Below, piece after piece: positions 1 through 7,596 of a stretch of 20,520 nt of DNA. The notes below the pieces were generated by a model. The model was not told the origin of the DNA and made no database searches. It saw only the letters and a program-made list of their open reading frames with translations. Within the stretch, counting starts at the first letter, position 1, and each line of letters begins with the position of its first letter. This stretch comes from CAZYZQ01 sp964652075. GTDB lineage: Bacteria > Bacillota > Clostridia > Oscillospirales > Oscillospiraceae. Location: positions 1-20,520 of the forward strand of contig CAZYZQ010000034.1 in assembly GCA_964652075.1 (NCBI GenBank). Reading direction: 5' to 3'. The position numbers and the translations under genes are program-made.

Positions 1-248
1 TCGCGCAGGGCGAGGTGCTGCCGGTCAGGACCCGTTCCTTCGGCGGCATCGGCGTGTTCGCCATCCCCGAGATGGGCCGCTTCTACCGCCATGTGCTTCT
101 TGAAAGGCGCTATCCCCATCACGGCGCGGTGGCCTTCGGCCATTACGGCAAGGCGCTGTTCGAGGTGTTCAAGCTGCTGGGGATTCAGGACATTGGTTAT
201 AACCGCCCGCGCACGCTCCCGTACCCGACCGAGAACCCCTGGGCCTGA
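1..248 (+). CDS. fucI: L-fucose isomerase-type protein, C-terminal fragment
   Basis: The reading frame is open from the window edge (codons in frame from base 3) and stops at TGA 246-248, so only about 81 C-terminal residues are present. Visible stretches are SFGGIGVFAIPEMGRFYRH, then AVAFGHYGKALFEVFKLLGI, then YNRPRTLPYPTENPW, which resemble the conserved tail of L-fucose/D-arabinose isomerases. That family interconverts the aldose L-fucose and the ketose L-fuculose in the cytoplasm and needs a divalent metal. The metal ligands lie upstream of the window, so activity cannot be judged. A strong terminator follows directly, so this is the last gene of its unit and is not part of the ABC exporter operon. 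A more distant member of the fucose/arabinose isomerase superfamily is possible. Confidence 0.75.
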   Translation, partial: AQGEVLPVRTRSFGGIGVFAIPEMGRFYRHVLLERRYPHHGAVAFGHYGKALFEVFKLLGIQDIGYNRPRTLPYPTENPWA

Positions 249-270
249 GCGAAAAGAAATCAGGAAAAAG

Positions 271-335
271 CCCGGCGACATGGCCGGGACGACGGGGCGC
301 CGCATTCGATTGGAATGCGGCGCTCTGTTTTTTTT
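271..335 (+). terminator. Intrinsic terminator after the fucI-like gene
   Basis: The main hairpin pairs 297-307 (GCGCCGCATTC) with 313-323 around a 5-base loop. An eight-T run follows at 328-335. A smaller hairpin precedes it (CCCGGC 271-276 with GCCGGG 283-288). Confidence 0.9.
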
Positions 336-414
336 GTGCGGTTTTCGGAGAAGAAGGGAGAAAGAGGAAAAGAAAAATTCAGCATTTTGGAGGACAAATG
401 AGTTAAAAAATTTA

Positions 415-442
415 TTGACAAATTGGGTGGTAATGGTATGAT
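415..442 (+). promoter_or_regulatory. Sigma-A promoter of the ABC exporter operon
   Basis: TTGACA at 415-420, a 16-base spacer, then TATGAT at 437-442. It lies in AT-rich sequence that contrasts with the GC-rich genes. The first permease starts at 501. Confidence 0.8.
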
Positions 443-464
443 AATAGAAATCCAAAAAAAGAAA

Positions 465-485
465 CAGATTGCGGGACCGCATCTG
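465..485 (+). promoter_or_regulatory. Leader hairpin or operator before the first permease
   Basis: CAGAT 465-469 pairs with ATCTG 481-485, and GCGG 471-474 pairs with CCGC 477-480, leaving a single T bulge and a two-base centre. It sits about 15 bases after the predicted transcription start and directly before the Shine-Dalgarno GAGGAGGGA. It could be a protein operator or an RNA hairpin affecting ribosome access. Confidence 0.45.
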
Positions 486-500
486 TGAGGAGGGAAAGAG

Positions 501-2239
501 ATGGAACTACGAATCCTGCTTCGCAGCGCCGGGAAGGCTGCTGTGCTGGCGGTGTTCCTGTGCGCGGCGGCGGTTGCGGCGATGCTGCTGCTTTTGCAGA
601 GCTACGTGGACGGCGTGGGGCTCCGGCACGCGGAGGAGCACTACTCGTACATCGGCACGGTGCGGCAGGCCTATGCGAAGACGCCGGACGTGCAGCCGAT
701 TTCGCAGGAGGCGCTGCAGACGCTGGAGGGCAGCGGCTGTATCTCCGAGGAGGAGCGGCGCACGGCTTGGATTGGCCGCGCGGAAGGGCTGCACAGCGTG
801 CCGGATGTCTTTTTGCGGTATGATCTTTCGAACTACTGCATCGTGCTCGGCACCGTGGCGGAGGAGTCGAATATGCGCAATACGATCCTCTACGAGGAGG
901 AGACGGCACTGCTCGAGGTGGAGCACATCTTCGCCGGCAACGCGGATCTGGAGCCGTATGGCGGACTCATGCTCAACGTGGTGCGCACGCTGGGCGCGGA
1001 GCCGATGCTGGAGAAGGGGACGCGCGGCCTGTTTGTGTGCCGCTTTTCACGAAACAACAGCCGTGCGGTCAACTCCGTTGTCAGCGCGTTCGGCGACCCG
1101 CCGGAGGAGATCTGGCCGGGCGATCCGCAGTACGTCAGGACGCTGTTCGCAGACGGCATTAGGCTGCTGCCGTCCTCGCTGCCGCTGGAACAGGCGATTG
1201 CGGAGTGTGAGCAGTTCCTGGACGAGCGCGGGCTGACGGAGATCGTCGAGGCCATGCGGGGCCTTAACGACCGGGTGACGCTGCGTGGCGTGGAGGACAT
1301 GGAGCTGCTTCTGCCGGTTTCGGACGGGACGATGTTCTTCTCCGGCGGCCGGGCGCTGCGCCCGGATGACGCGGGAAAGCAGGTGTGCGTTGTCAGCGCG
1401 GTCTATGCCAATGAAAACGGCCTGAAGGTCGGGGACACCGTGGAGCTGTATGCCACGGACGGCGTCTACATTTCGGGCGAGCAGTCCAACCTTGCCGGGG
1501 TGGAGAGCGGGTTCCCGGATGTTGGGGACGCCGAACAGGATCTGGCCCGTGCAGAGACATCGCTGGGAGCGTTCAAAATCATTGGGACATACGCGTTTTC
1601 GGAGCACAATCTCTTTACAAGCTATTATTAGTGCTCGCTGAACGATATTTTTATCCCGCAGTCCGTCATCCCGTGGCAGGCGAAAATGGAGGTGCGGCCG
1701 TATCAGTATTCCTTCCGCGTACAGGGCAAGGACTACGACCGCTTTCTGGATGCGGTGGAGACGCCGCTGATGGAGCAGGGTATACACTTCGCATGTCGGA
1801 CTCCGACTGGCCCTCCGTGCAGGCGGCCTACTCGCAGATGACGGGCCGCTACCGGCTGGGGCTTGCGGGCGCGTGCGCCGCGCTCGTGCTGGCACTGTTT
1901 GCCTACACGGCGCTGCTTCTGATGCTCTACCGGCGCGAATTTGCGCTGCGCCGGATGCTCGGTACGCCCATGCGGAAGGCGCGGCGAAGCTTTACAGCGC
2001 CCTTCCTGCTCACAGCCCTGCCCGCCTATGCGCTCGCGGTGCTCGTGTGCTATGTCCGGAGCGCTTCGACGCTTCCGCAGCGCCTTGCGGAGATCGCGCC
2101 GGGGCAGGCGCCCGGGCGGGGGAACATCCTCGCCCTGCTGGCGCTGACCGCCGTGGGCTGCTTGCTCGTCTCGTATGTGATTTTGCGGCTTCTGATTCTC
2201 CCGGAGCGGAAAAAGAGTCTGCAAAAGCTCCTGGCATGA
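501..2239 (+). pseudogene. ABC exporter FtsX-like permease 1, broken by TAG and a frameshift
   Basis: ATG 501 follows the SD GAGGAGGGA. The product begins with a short basic N-terminus and one hydrophobic helix (about residues 12-34). A long extracytoplasmic region follows, as in FtsX/MacB-type permeases of lipid, peptide or antibiotic exporters. Translation stops at TAG 1629-1631 after residue 376. The same frame continues without another stop to about 1780, reading CSLNDIFIPQSVIPWQAK. One base appears to be missing between 1780 and 1781. The next frame then continues as YTLRMSDSDWPSVQAAYSQ into three hydrophobic helices and ends at TGA 2237-2239. Three downstream helices after a large outer domain fit a complete permease of about 580 residues. 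Two independent lesions favour a true pseudogene. A sequencing error could explain the indel but is less likely to explain the TAG. Confidence 0.75.
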
Positions 2240-2258
2240 AGGGCGGAGGTGCAAGAAG

Positions 2259-3436
2259 ATGAAAAAGGCATTTCGAAAACCCCTGCTGCCGCTGCTGTTT
2301 GCCTGCCTGCTTGTATGCGGCGTGGCACTTTTGCTGCTGCTCTCTGAGAACATCGCAGGCAACCGGCGGACGGTGGAGCAGATGTATGACGACGCGCGGA
2401 TCCAGTTCCGCGTCCTGCCGGGCATGGCGTCCGCAGCGGAGCTGGCGCTGCCGGTGAAAAAGGCGCAGGGACTGCTGGATAGGGCCTTCCGACACAGGTC
2501 TGCACGGAGCGGCAGTGCCCGATCGCGCTCGGCACGCCGGAGGATGGGCTTCTCGTATTCCAGACCGCCTGCGGCACGAACGATCCGGCCATGCTGGCGC
2601 AAAACCACCAGCTGACGATTTCCTACGGCGCGGGCTATGACGACGCAAAATTCGCCGCGTCCGCCGATCTGTGCCTGCTGGAAGCGGAGCTGGCCAAGGC
2701 GGCCGGCCTTGCACCCGGCGACGGGATTTTGGTGGCGGGCTGCCTCCTGGACTACACGCTGGAGGACACGCCGCCCATGCTCTCCCTGACGCTCGCCGGG
2801 ACGTATACGGCGGGGGAGGAGCAGCGGCTCGCGGGCGGCGTGCTCGTCCCGGACGCGCTGTTTTCCGGCCGCGACGGCCTGCTCTACAGCAGCCAGATGG
2901 AGGAGTACTGGGGCGCCTACACCGAGTTTTCCTTTATCTTAGATCCGGCATACAACCGTGACTACCGCGCTTCGACCGAGACGCTGCAAACCGCGCTGGG
3001 GCAGACAAGGGACTTTCTGCTCTACAGCGACAGCCGCGTGCTGGAGAACGCGGTGGAGCCGCTCTCCCGGCGGCTCCAGACGCAGGACACGCTCCTGCCG
3101 CTGCTTTTGGCGGCGCTGGTGGCGGGCTGCGGCCTGCTCTCGGTGCTTTTGGCCATGTCGTGGCAGAACGACCTGATGATCCGCCTCGTGTTCGGCGAGC
3201 GCCGTCCTGTGGCGATGGGCCGCGAGTGGTGCGGCGTGTGTCTGGCGTTTGCGCCGGGCGCCGCGGTTTCCGGCGCGGTGCTGCTGGCCTGTGCGCTCGG
3301 CGGCCTTGCGGCGCGGCACGCCGCGCTGCTCTGGGGCGCGTCGCTGGCAATCAGCCTGCCGCTGCCGCTTCTGACGTGGCTGCTTGCGGGCGGGAACCTG
3401 ATCCGGCTGTATCAGGCGTACGGCCGCAACAAATAA
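2259..3436 (+). pseudogene. ABC exporter FtsX-like permease 2, frameshifted
   Basis: ATG 2259 follows GGAGGTG, 19 bases after the first permease. The product starts MKKAFRKPLLPLLFACLL, a membrane helix, then an outer domain. At about 2482/2483 one base appears to be missing. The first frame runs into arginine-rich nonsense and stops at 2615. The neighbouring frame reads GLPTQVCTERQCPIALGT and then continues coherently through AQNHQLTISYGAGYDD to three C-terminal hydrophobic segments and the stop at 3434-3436. Restoring one base, for example to give Asp-Ser-Gly-Leu-Pro, yields one protein of about 393 residues. An independently initiated downstream product from ATG 2591 would lack the first helix. 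No recoding signal was seen at the shift site. Confidence 0.75.
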
Positions 3437-3448
3437 GGGGGAATTGTG

Positions 3449-4117
3449 ATGAATGAACTGATTTTGGAACAGGTTCGATATACATACCGCAAGGGTGGGA
3501 ACTGGGTGCTGACCGGTTGCAACGCCAAGTTCCAACAGGGAACGGTAAACTCCATCCGTGGCCGCTCCGGCGCGGGCAAGAGTACGCTTCTGCATTTGAT
3601 CGCGGGGTTTGACACCGCGACGGAGGGGCGCATCCTCTGGAACGGCCGCGCGCTCGAAAAGAACTGGCTGACGGACTACCGCCGCCACAGCGCGGGGCTG
3701 ATCTCCCAGTCGTTTCTGCTGTTCCCGACGCGGACGGTGCTGGAAAATGTCTTCTATCCTATGCGCCTGAACGGCACGGACCGGGCGGCCGCCGAGACGG
3801 CGGCGCGGGCGTGCCTTGCGTCCGTGGGACTGGCGGAGGAGCTGTACGGCCGCCTGCCGGGCAAGCTCTCCGGCGGCGAGCAGCAGCGCGTCGCCATCGC
3901 CCGGTGCCTTGCGGGGGAGTACCCGCTGATTGTGGCGGACGAGCCGACGGGCAATCTCGACGAGGAGAACGCACAGGCGATCATGACGCTGCTGACTGGC
4001 CTTGCGCGGGAGCGGGATGCGACCGTCATCATTGTGACGCACGACAGCGAAATCGCCGAGCAGGCCGACATTCAATACCGCCTGGTCGCCGGCGCGCTGA
4101 CAAAGCTCGCGCCCTGA
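3449..4117 (+). CDS. ABC transporter ATP-binding protein (MacB/LolD type)
   Basis: This is a 222-residue cytoplasmic nucleotide-binding subunit. It has Walker A GRSGAGKST at residues 38-46, Q-loop glutamine 87, signature LSGGEQQ at 140-146, Walker B LIVADEP at 160-166 followed by TGNLD, and the switch histidine in VTHD at 198. All residues needed for ATP hydrolysis are present. The short length and TGNLD sequence are typical of ATPases paired with FtsX/MacB permeases, which export lipids, peptides or drugs. ATG 3449 lies about 7 bases after AAGGGGG; GTG 3446 would be too close. It is the last gene of the operon, 12 bases after the second permease. The gene is intact although both upstream permeases are broken, so it may be without a partner or may serve another exporter. 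Confidence 0.92.
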   Translation: MNELILEQVRYTYRKGGNWVLTGCNAKFQQGTVNSIRGRSGAGKSTLLHLIAGFDTATEGRILWNGRALEKNWLTDYRRHSAGLISQSFLLFPTRTVLENVFYPMRLNGTDRAAAETAARACLASVGLAEELYGRLPGKLSGGEQQRVAIARCLAGEYPLIVADEPTGNLDEENAQAIMTLLTGLARERDATVIIVTHDSEIAEQADIQYRLVAGALTKLAP

Positions 4118-4146
4118 TCCGGCCGGTACGGATTTCTGAAAACAAC

Positions 4147-4189
4147 ACGCCCGCCCACCGGTTGCGCCGGTGGACGGGCGTGCTTTTTT
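4147..4189. terminator. Shared terminator between the ABC ATPase and GNAT genes
   Basis: ACGCCCG.CCACCGG (4147-4161) pairs with CCGGTGG.CGGGCGT (4167-4181) with one mismatch, followed by a six-T run at 4184-4189 on the plus strand. It sits between convergent genes. The minus-strand side has only a weak run (AACAACAC leading out, so few U), so it serves the plus strand best. Confidence 0.85.
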
Positions 4190-4191
4190 GC

Positions 4192-4707
4192 TTACAGTGC
4201 CAGCTCGTACAGATCGTCGTGGAATTCTGTGTCAGTTCCGTGCTTTTTGTAGGTGCGCCCGCCTGTCACGACGCCGCCGAGCTTCTGCGCGACGCGGTTC
4301 GACGCGGCGTTTTCCCGGTTGACCCAGATGGTGACCTTTTTTGCGCCCCGCGCTTTTGCAAAGCCCACCATGCCCTGCGCCATCTCGGTGGCATAGCCCT
4401 GCCGCCAGTGGGAGCTGTGTACGGAGTAGGCGATATCGTATGTGCTGCCGTCTGTGCTCGGGATGAAGCTGCACGTGCCGATCCGCGCATGGGTGTGCCT
4501 GTCCTCTGCGATCAGATAGCAGCACTCTTCGTCGTCGCCCAACGCTTGCACCATGAGCAGGTAGTCCTCATCGATCTCCTCCATGGCCTCGTCAGGCAGG
4601 TATTTGCCCATCTCCGGGTCGTTCCAGATGCCGATGGCGAACAGCGCGTCCTCCGGCCGGAAGCTGCGCAGGAGAAGCCGGGGCGTTTCAATTGGCTGGA
4701 TGCGCAT
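4192..4707 (-). CDS. GNAT family N-acetyltransferase (RimJ/RimL-like)
   Basis: This 171-residue protein begins MRIQPIETPRLLLRSFRPED, the usual opening of RimJ/RimL-type GNATs, and has the acetyl-CoA pyrophosphate-binding loop WRQGYATE at about 101-108. The C-terminal half (WVNRENAASNRVAQKLG) matches the helix-strand end of the fold, where an Asn contacts the substrate amine. It would transfer an acetyl group from acetyl-CoA to an amine of a protein N-terminus or small molecule; the acceptor cannot be read from sequence. The start ATG at 4707 follows GGAGGAA by about 6 bases. The frame is open upstream but those codons lie inside the thioredoxin reductase gene. It is 35 bases downstream of trxB on the same strand and probably cotranscribed. 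Confidence 0.88.
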   Translation of the reverse strand: MRIQPIETPRLLLRSFRPEDALFAIGIWNDPEMGKYLPDEAMEEIDEDYLLMVQALGDDEECCYLIAEDRHTHARIGTCSFIPSTDGSTYDIAYSVHSSHWRQGYATEMAQGMVGFAKARGAKKVTIWVNRENAASNRVAQKLGGVVTGGRTYKKHGTDTEFHDDLYELAL

Positions 4708-4742
4708 GGGATGTTCCTCCGTTTTCAGTCTCTGCGCGGCGT

Positions 4743-5651
4743 TCAGCGCAGGTACTCCTCTATATAATGTGCGGCGACCGCGCCGTCGGCGGCGGCGGTG
4801 ACCACCTGACGGACGGCCTTTGTGCGCACGTCGCCCACGGCGAAGACGCCGGGAAGATTTGTGCGTGTGGACTCGTCGGCCAGCAGATAGCCGCCCGCGT
4901 CGGTTGCGACTGCGCCGGCCAAAAATCCGGTGGCCGGAACGCGGCCGATGCTGACAAAGACGCCGTCGCAGGGGAGCGCCGTCTGCGCGCCGGTCTGAAC
5001 GTTTTGCACGGTCAGGCCCTGAAAGACGTCCGCGCCGTTCAGGCCGGTCACGACGCTGTTCCAGATGGGCTGGATTTTCGGCGTGTTTGCAATCTGGCCG
5101 CAGTAGATCTGCGTGGCGCGCAGCGTGTCGCGGCGGTGGATCAGATAGACCTTCCGGCACAGGCGCGCAAGATACAGCGCATCCTCGGCCGCCGTGTTGC
5201 CGCCGCCCACGACCGCGACGGTTTTGTCGCGGTAGAAGCCGCCGTCGCAGGTGGCGCAGTAGTGGACGCCGCGCCCCGACCAGCGCGCTTCGCCCGGCAC
5301 GTCCAGAAGACGGGGGTCGGCGCCGGTGGCAATGACGACGGCGCGCGCCTGAATGGGGCCGTCGGAGGTGTCCAGCGTTTTGACGGGAGCTGCCAGCGCG
5401 GCATGGTTGACGGTGGCGAGCTGTGTCACCGCGCCGAAGGATTCGGCAGCCGCCTGCATCCGCTCCGCCAGCTCAAAGCCGTCGATGCCGCCGGGGAAGC
5501 CGGGGTAGTTGTCAACACGCTCCGTCTGCGCCATCTGGCCGCCGGCGGAAAACTGCTCCAGAACAAGCGTGGACAGGCCCGCGCGGGCGCAGTAGAGCGC
5601 GGCGCTGTAGCCGCCCGGGCCGCCGCCGATGATTGCAACGTCATAAATCAT
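4743..5651 (-). CDS. trxB: Thioredoxin reductase (NADPH)
   Basis: The 302-residue length is typical of low-molecular-weight thioredoxin reductase. It has the N-terminal FAD-binding GGGPGG at 9-14, the redox-active CATC at 132-135, the NADPH-binding GGGNTA at 150-155, the HRRDTLR motif at 172-178 (the arginines that bind the NADPH 2'-phosphate), and the C-terminal FAD motif GVFAVGD at 268-274. It moves electrons from NADPH through FAD to thioredoxin in the cytoplasm. ATG 5651 is 9 bases after the SD GAGG. ATG 5657 would be only 3 bases away, and the longer ATG at 5696 would translate the leader hairpin into an arginine-rich extension absent from the family. It heads a two-gene unit with the GNAT gene. 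No thioredoxin gene is visible nearby. Confidence 0.93.
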   Translation of the reverse strand: MIYDVAIIGGGPGGYSAALYCARAGLSTLVLEQFSAGGQMAQTERVDNYPGFPGGIDGFELAERMQAAAESFGAVTQLATVNHAALAAPVKTLDTSDGPIQARAVVIATGADPRLLDVPGEARWSGRGVHYCATCDGGFYRDKTVAVVGGGNTAAEDALYLARLCRKVYLIHRRDTLRATQIYCGQIANTPKIQPIWNSVVTGLNGADVFQGLTVQNVQTGAQTALPCDGVFVSIGRVPATGFLAGAVATDAGGYLLADESTRTNLPGVFAVGDVRTKAVRQVVTAAADGAVAAHYIEEYLR

Positions 5652-5672
5652 GCGCATTCGCCTCTTTTTCCG

Positions 5673-5701
5673 GCGCCGCAACGATCTGCGGCGCATTTTT
5701 T
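5673..5701 (-). promoter_or_regulatory. GC-rich hairpin in the trxB leader
   Basis: GCGCCGCA 5673-5680 pairs perfectly with TGCGGCGC 5687-5694 around six bases. On the minus strand it forms almost the very 5' end of the predicted trxB transcript and ends about 6 bases before the SD. On the plus strand it is followed by six T (5696-5701) and resembles a terminator, but no plus-strand gene ends here. Confidence 0.5.
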
Positions 5702-5704
5702 CTT

Positions 5705-5733
5705 ATTATATCACGGAAGACGTCAGAAATACA
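5705..5733 (-). promoter_or_regulatory. trxB promoter (extended -10)
   Basis: On the minus strand, TATAAT (plus-strand 5705-5710) is preceded by TGA, an extended -10. The -35 is weak (TGTATT at plus 5728-5733, 17-base spacer). It predicts a transcription start near 5698. Confidence 0.6.
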
Positions 5734-5799
5734 GTGCGGGTCTGGCAAAAATACTAATTTCAGGCGGCGATCTTTGTATGGGTTTTTATATCCCGACGG

Positions 5800-5828
5800 T
5801 TGACAGTGCGAACATAGTGTGCTATCAT
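5800..5828 (+). promoter_or_regulatory. Promoter of the CGD-like operon
   Basis: TTGACA at 5800-5805, a 17-base spacer and TATCAT at 5823-5828. This is a near-consensus sigma-A promoter 50 bases before the beta-subunit start. Confidence 0.82.
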
Positions 5829-5840
5829 TAAAATAATGAA

Positions 5841-5858
5841 CGGATGGAAGCCCATCCG
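5841..5858 (+). promoter_or_regulatory. Inverted repeat at the CGD operon transcript start
   Basis: CGGATGG (5841-5847) and CCATCCG (5852-5858) form a perfect 7-base inverted repeat around AAGC. It begins about 6 bases after the predicted transcription start and ends 8 bases before the SD. It may be an operator for a local regulator (LacI or ROK) or a leader hairpin. Confidence 0.5.
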
Positions 5859-5878
5859 AAAAATTGGGAGGAATGAAC

Positions 5879-6334
5879 ATGTTTGACCAGTACCTGATCG
5901 TGAAAGACAGCCTGAAAAACGATGTGGTCGACGGCAAGGTCGTTGGGTTCCAGTTCCAGGTGCGCATCGCGGACTACCGCGGCTGCTTCCTGTCGCTGCA
6001 CAACGGCTACTTTATTGAAGTAGACGGCGTCCAGTACCCGAAGAATGTCCAGAAATTTGAGATCAACGGCAAGGCCCCGCGCGATTTTGATGAGATCAAG
6101 ACCTGCGTCTGGGAGCATTGGAACTACGACGACGCGGGCGTCGTCCATATCGCAAAAGAGGGCGGCCTGACGCCGGGCAGCCACCATATCGGCCTGCAGC
6201 AGTCCATTTTGGCGCAGTACGGCTATATGCCGTGGGACGAGGAATGGGTCAAGAACCCGCCGGTTCCCGGCTCGGGCGCAGGCGCGGGCAAGACTGCGGC
6301 GATCTGCTATTTTGACGAAGTATTGCAGGGTTAA
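5879..6334 (+). CDS. C-glycoside deglycosidase beta subunit-like (DUF6379/CGDB)
   Basis: This 151-residue protein has no signal peptide or membrane helix and looks like a compact beta-rich fold: MFDQYLIVKDSLKNDV, then GFQFQVRIADYRGCFLSL, and a Trp/Tyr-rich second half ending CYFDEVLQG. I recognise it as the small beta subunit of bacterial C-glycoside deglycosidases (formerly DUF6379), which forms a complex with a TIM-barrel alpha subunit. The gene 15 bases downstream encodes just such a barrel, which supports the call. Known CGD complexes split the C-C bond of 3-oxo-C-glucosides such as 3-oxo-puerarin. ATG 5879 is 7 bases after GGGAGG. ATG 5873 and TTG 5864 overlap or abut the SD and were rejected. 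The call is from memory of the family; the substrate here is not established. Confidence 0.75.
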   Translation: MFDQYLIVKDSLKNDVVDGKVVGFQFQVRIADYRGCFLSLHNGYFIEVDGVQYPKNVQKFEINGKAPRDFDEIKTCVWEHWNYDDAGVVHIAKEGGLTPGSHHIGLQQSILAQYGYMPWDEEWVKNPPVPGSGAGAGKTAAICYFDEVLQG

Positions 6335-6349
6335 GAGGAGGAGACGACT

Positions 6350-7411
6350 ATGAGCATCAAACGCGGCGTATCGCTGTACAGCTATCAGCAGGCACAGTTC
6401 TTCGGCAAGATGAGCTGGAAGGACCAGATCGTGGAGGTCCACGACAATCTGCACACCGACGGCATCGAGATCATCGACGAGGCCGTCATCCGCGACTATC
6501 CGTTCCCCTCGGAGCAGTTTATTTACGACTGGAACAACTTCATGGCGCGCTACAACATGAAGGCCGTCACGATGGACATCTATCTGGACGTGCATCAGTT
6601 CCGCGACCATGTGATGACCCATCGCGAGGCCGCCGAGCGGCTGAAGAACGACATCAAGCTGGCGGCCAAGCTGGGCTTCCAGAACGTGCGCTCTCTGTGC
6701 CTCGTGCCGATCGACGTCATTGAGATGGCGCTTGATACGGCGGAGAAGTACAACGTCCGCATCGGCAAGGAGATCCACGCGCCGCTGCCGATCAAGCCCG
6801 GCACGCGCGTGCAGCCCACGAAGGGCATGGCGGCCGCGCTCGACTTCCGGATGACCGACCAGATCATCGATCTGGCACAGCGCACCGGCAGCAAGCACGT
6901 CGGCCTTGTGCCGGACTTCGGCATCTTCCAGCACTCGCCGTCCGACGTGGCCGTCGCGTACTGCAAGCGCCACACCAACAACCCGGACGCGATCGACTTC
7001 ATCCTTGAGAACAGCCGCAACTACAGCCAGGACGACATGTTCACCGTGCTGAACGAGAAATTCCCGGGGCACGACCTGAACGCCATGACGATCGAGCGGA
7101 TGAGCCTGCACGAGTCCTCCGCGAACCCCGAGGATATCATCGACGTCATCCCGTACATCCTGAGCATCCACGGCAAGTTCTACCACATGACCGAGATCCC
7201 CGGCGAGCCGGGCCACTACGAGGACAAGTCCATCGACTACGCCACGCCGATGAAATATCTGCGTGAGCATGGCTTCGACGGCTACATCGACTCCGAGTAC
7301 GAGGGCCAGCGCGACCAGCAGGACATGGGCTTCGAGAACCTGCCGAACGACGTCGAGGAGGTCCGCCGCCATCACGAGATGCTGGCGCGGCTCAGCGGCG
7401 AAACAGAATAA
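6350..7411 (+). CDS. C-glycoside deglycosidase alpha subunit-like TIM barrel
   Basis: This 353-residue cytoplasmic protein belongs to the sugar phosphate isomerase/epimerase (xylose isomerase-like TIM-barrel) superfamily. Barrel strands end in GIEIIDEA (38-45), VTMDIYLD (73-80), GKEIHAP (139-145), GLVPDFGIF (185-193), LSIHGKFYH (271-279) and DGYIDSEYEG (310-319). Likely divalent-metal ligands are Glu141, Asp189, His274 or His279, and Glu316 or Glu318. His143 is a candidate catalytic base, as in characterised CGD alpha subunits. In those, the enzyme eliminates the aglycone from a 3-oxo-C-glycoside. ATG 6350 follows AGGAGG. Pairing with the beta-like gene 15 bases upstream separates it from ordinary hydroxypyruvate isomerases or sugar epimerases. 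Its reaction on an O-, N- or S-linked 3-keto-glycoside instead remains possible. Confidence 0.8.
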   Translation: MSIKRGVSLYSYQQAQFFGKMSWKDQIVEVHDNLHTDGIEIIDEAVIRDYPFPSEQFIYDWNNFMARYNMKAVTMDIYLDVHQFRDHVMTHREAAERLKNDIKLAAKLGFQNVRSLCLVPIDVIEMALDTAEKYNVRIGKEIHAPLPIKPGTRVQPTKGMAAALDFRMTDQIIDLAQRTGSKHVGLVPDFGIFQHSPSDVAVAYCKRHTNNPDAIDFILENSRNYSQDDMFTVLNEKFPGHDLNAMTIERMSLHESSANPEDIIDVIPYILSIHGKFYHMTEIPGEPGHYEDKSIDYATPMKYLREHGFDGYIDSEYEGQRDQQDMGFENLPNDVEEVRRHHEMLARLSGETE

Positions 7412-7432
7412 GCAGCGCAGACAAATCCAGTG

Positions 7433-7462
7433 GGCGCCGGTGGTTGACACCGGCGCCTTTTT
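7433..7462 (+). terminator. Terminator after the CGD-like operon
   Basis: GGCGCCGGTG (7433-7442) pairs perfectly with CACCGGCGCC (7448-7457) around GTTGA, followed by five T. Confidence 0.9.
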
Positions 7463-7535
7463 CCGGGAAAATCTACAAATTTGGACTTCCAAATTGTGGG
7501 AAAAGACGAAAAAAGCGGAAAGCGGCATTTTGTCA

Positions 7536-7564
7536 TTGCCAAAGCGTGTTCGTTGGATTATGAT
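7536..7564 (+). promoter_or_regulatory. Promoter of the flavoprotein gene
   Basis: TTGCCA at 7536-7541, a 17-base spacer and TATGAT at 7559-7564, about 33 bases before the ATG at 7597. Confidence 0.65.
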
Positions 7565-7596
7565 ATAACTATCAAAAAACAGGGAGGAACCCAGAC

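Noticed and set aside
1629..1631. TAG as a recoded (pyrrolysine or suppressed) codon
   Set aside because: A separate frameshift lies 150 bases further on and the next gene is also frameshifted. Decay is simpler and no pyrrolysine genes are visible.
2482..2615. Programmed frameshift in permease 2
   Set aside because: No slippery heptamer plus downstream pseudoknot or internal SD was seen, and an unrelated lesion type exists in permease 1.
2939..4075. Minus-strand open frame (378 codons) opposite the permease 2 and ATPase genes
   Set aside because: The opposite strand encodes a textbook ABC ATPase. The shadow product is Arg/Gln-rich and has no domain.
5652..5696. N-terminal extension of thioredoxin reductase (MRRRSLRRRKK...)
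   Set aside because: The extension is the translation of the leader hairpin and starts essentially at the predicted transcription start without an RBS.
4692..5831. Plus-strand open frame (379 codons) opposite trxB
   Set aside because: trxB has all FAD, CATC and NADPH motifs. The shadow is low-complexity Ala/Gly/Arg/Val and spans the trxB promoter.
5828..7528. Long antisense open frame (566 codons) across the CGD-like genes
   Set aside because: It lies opposite two genes with good RBS, promoter and family matches. Its product is Val/Leu/Asp/His-rich with no domain, as expected from codon-phase mirroring in GC-rich DNA.
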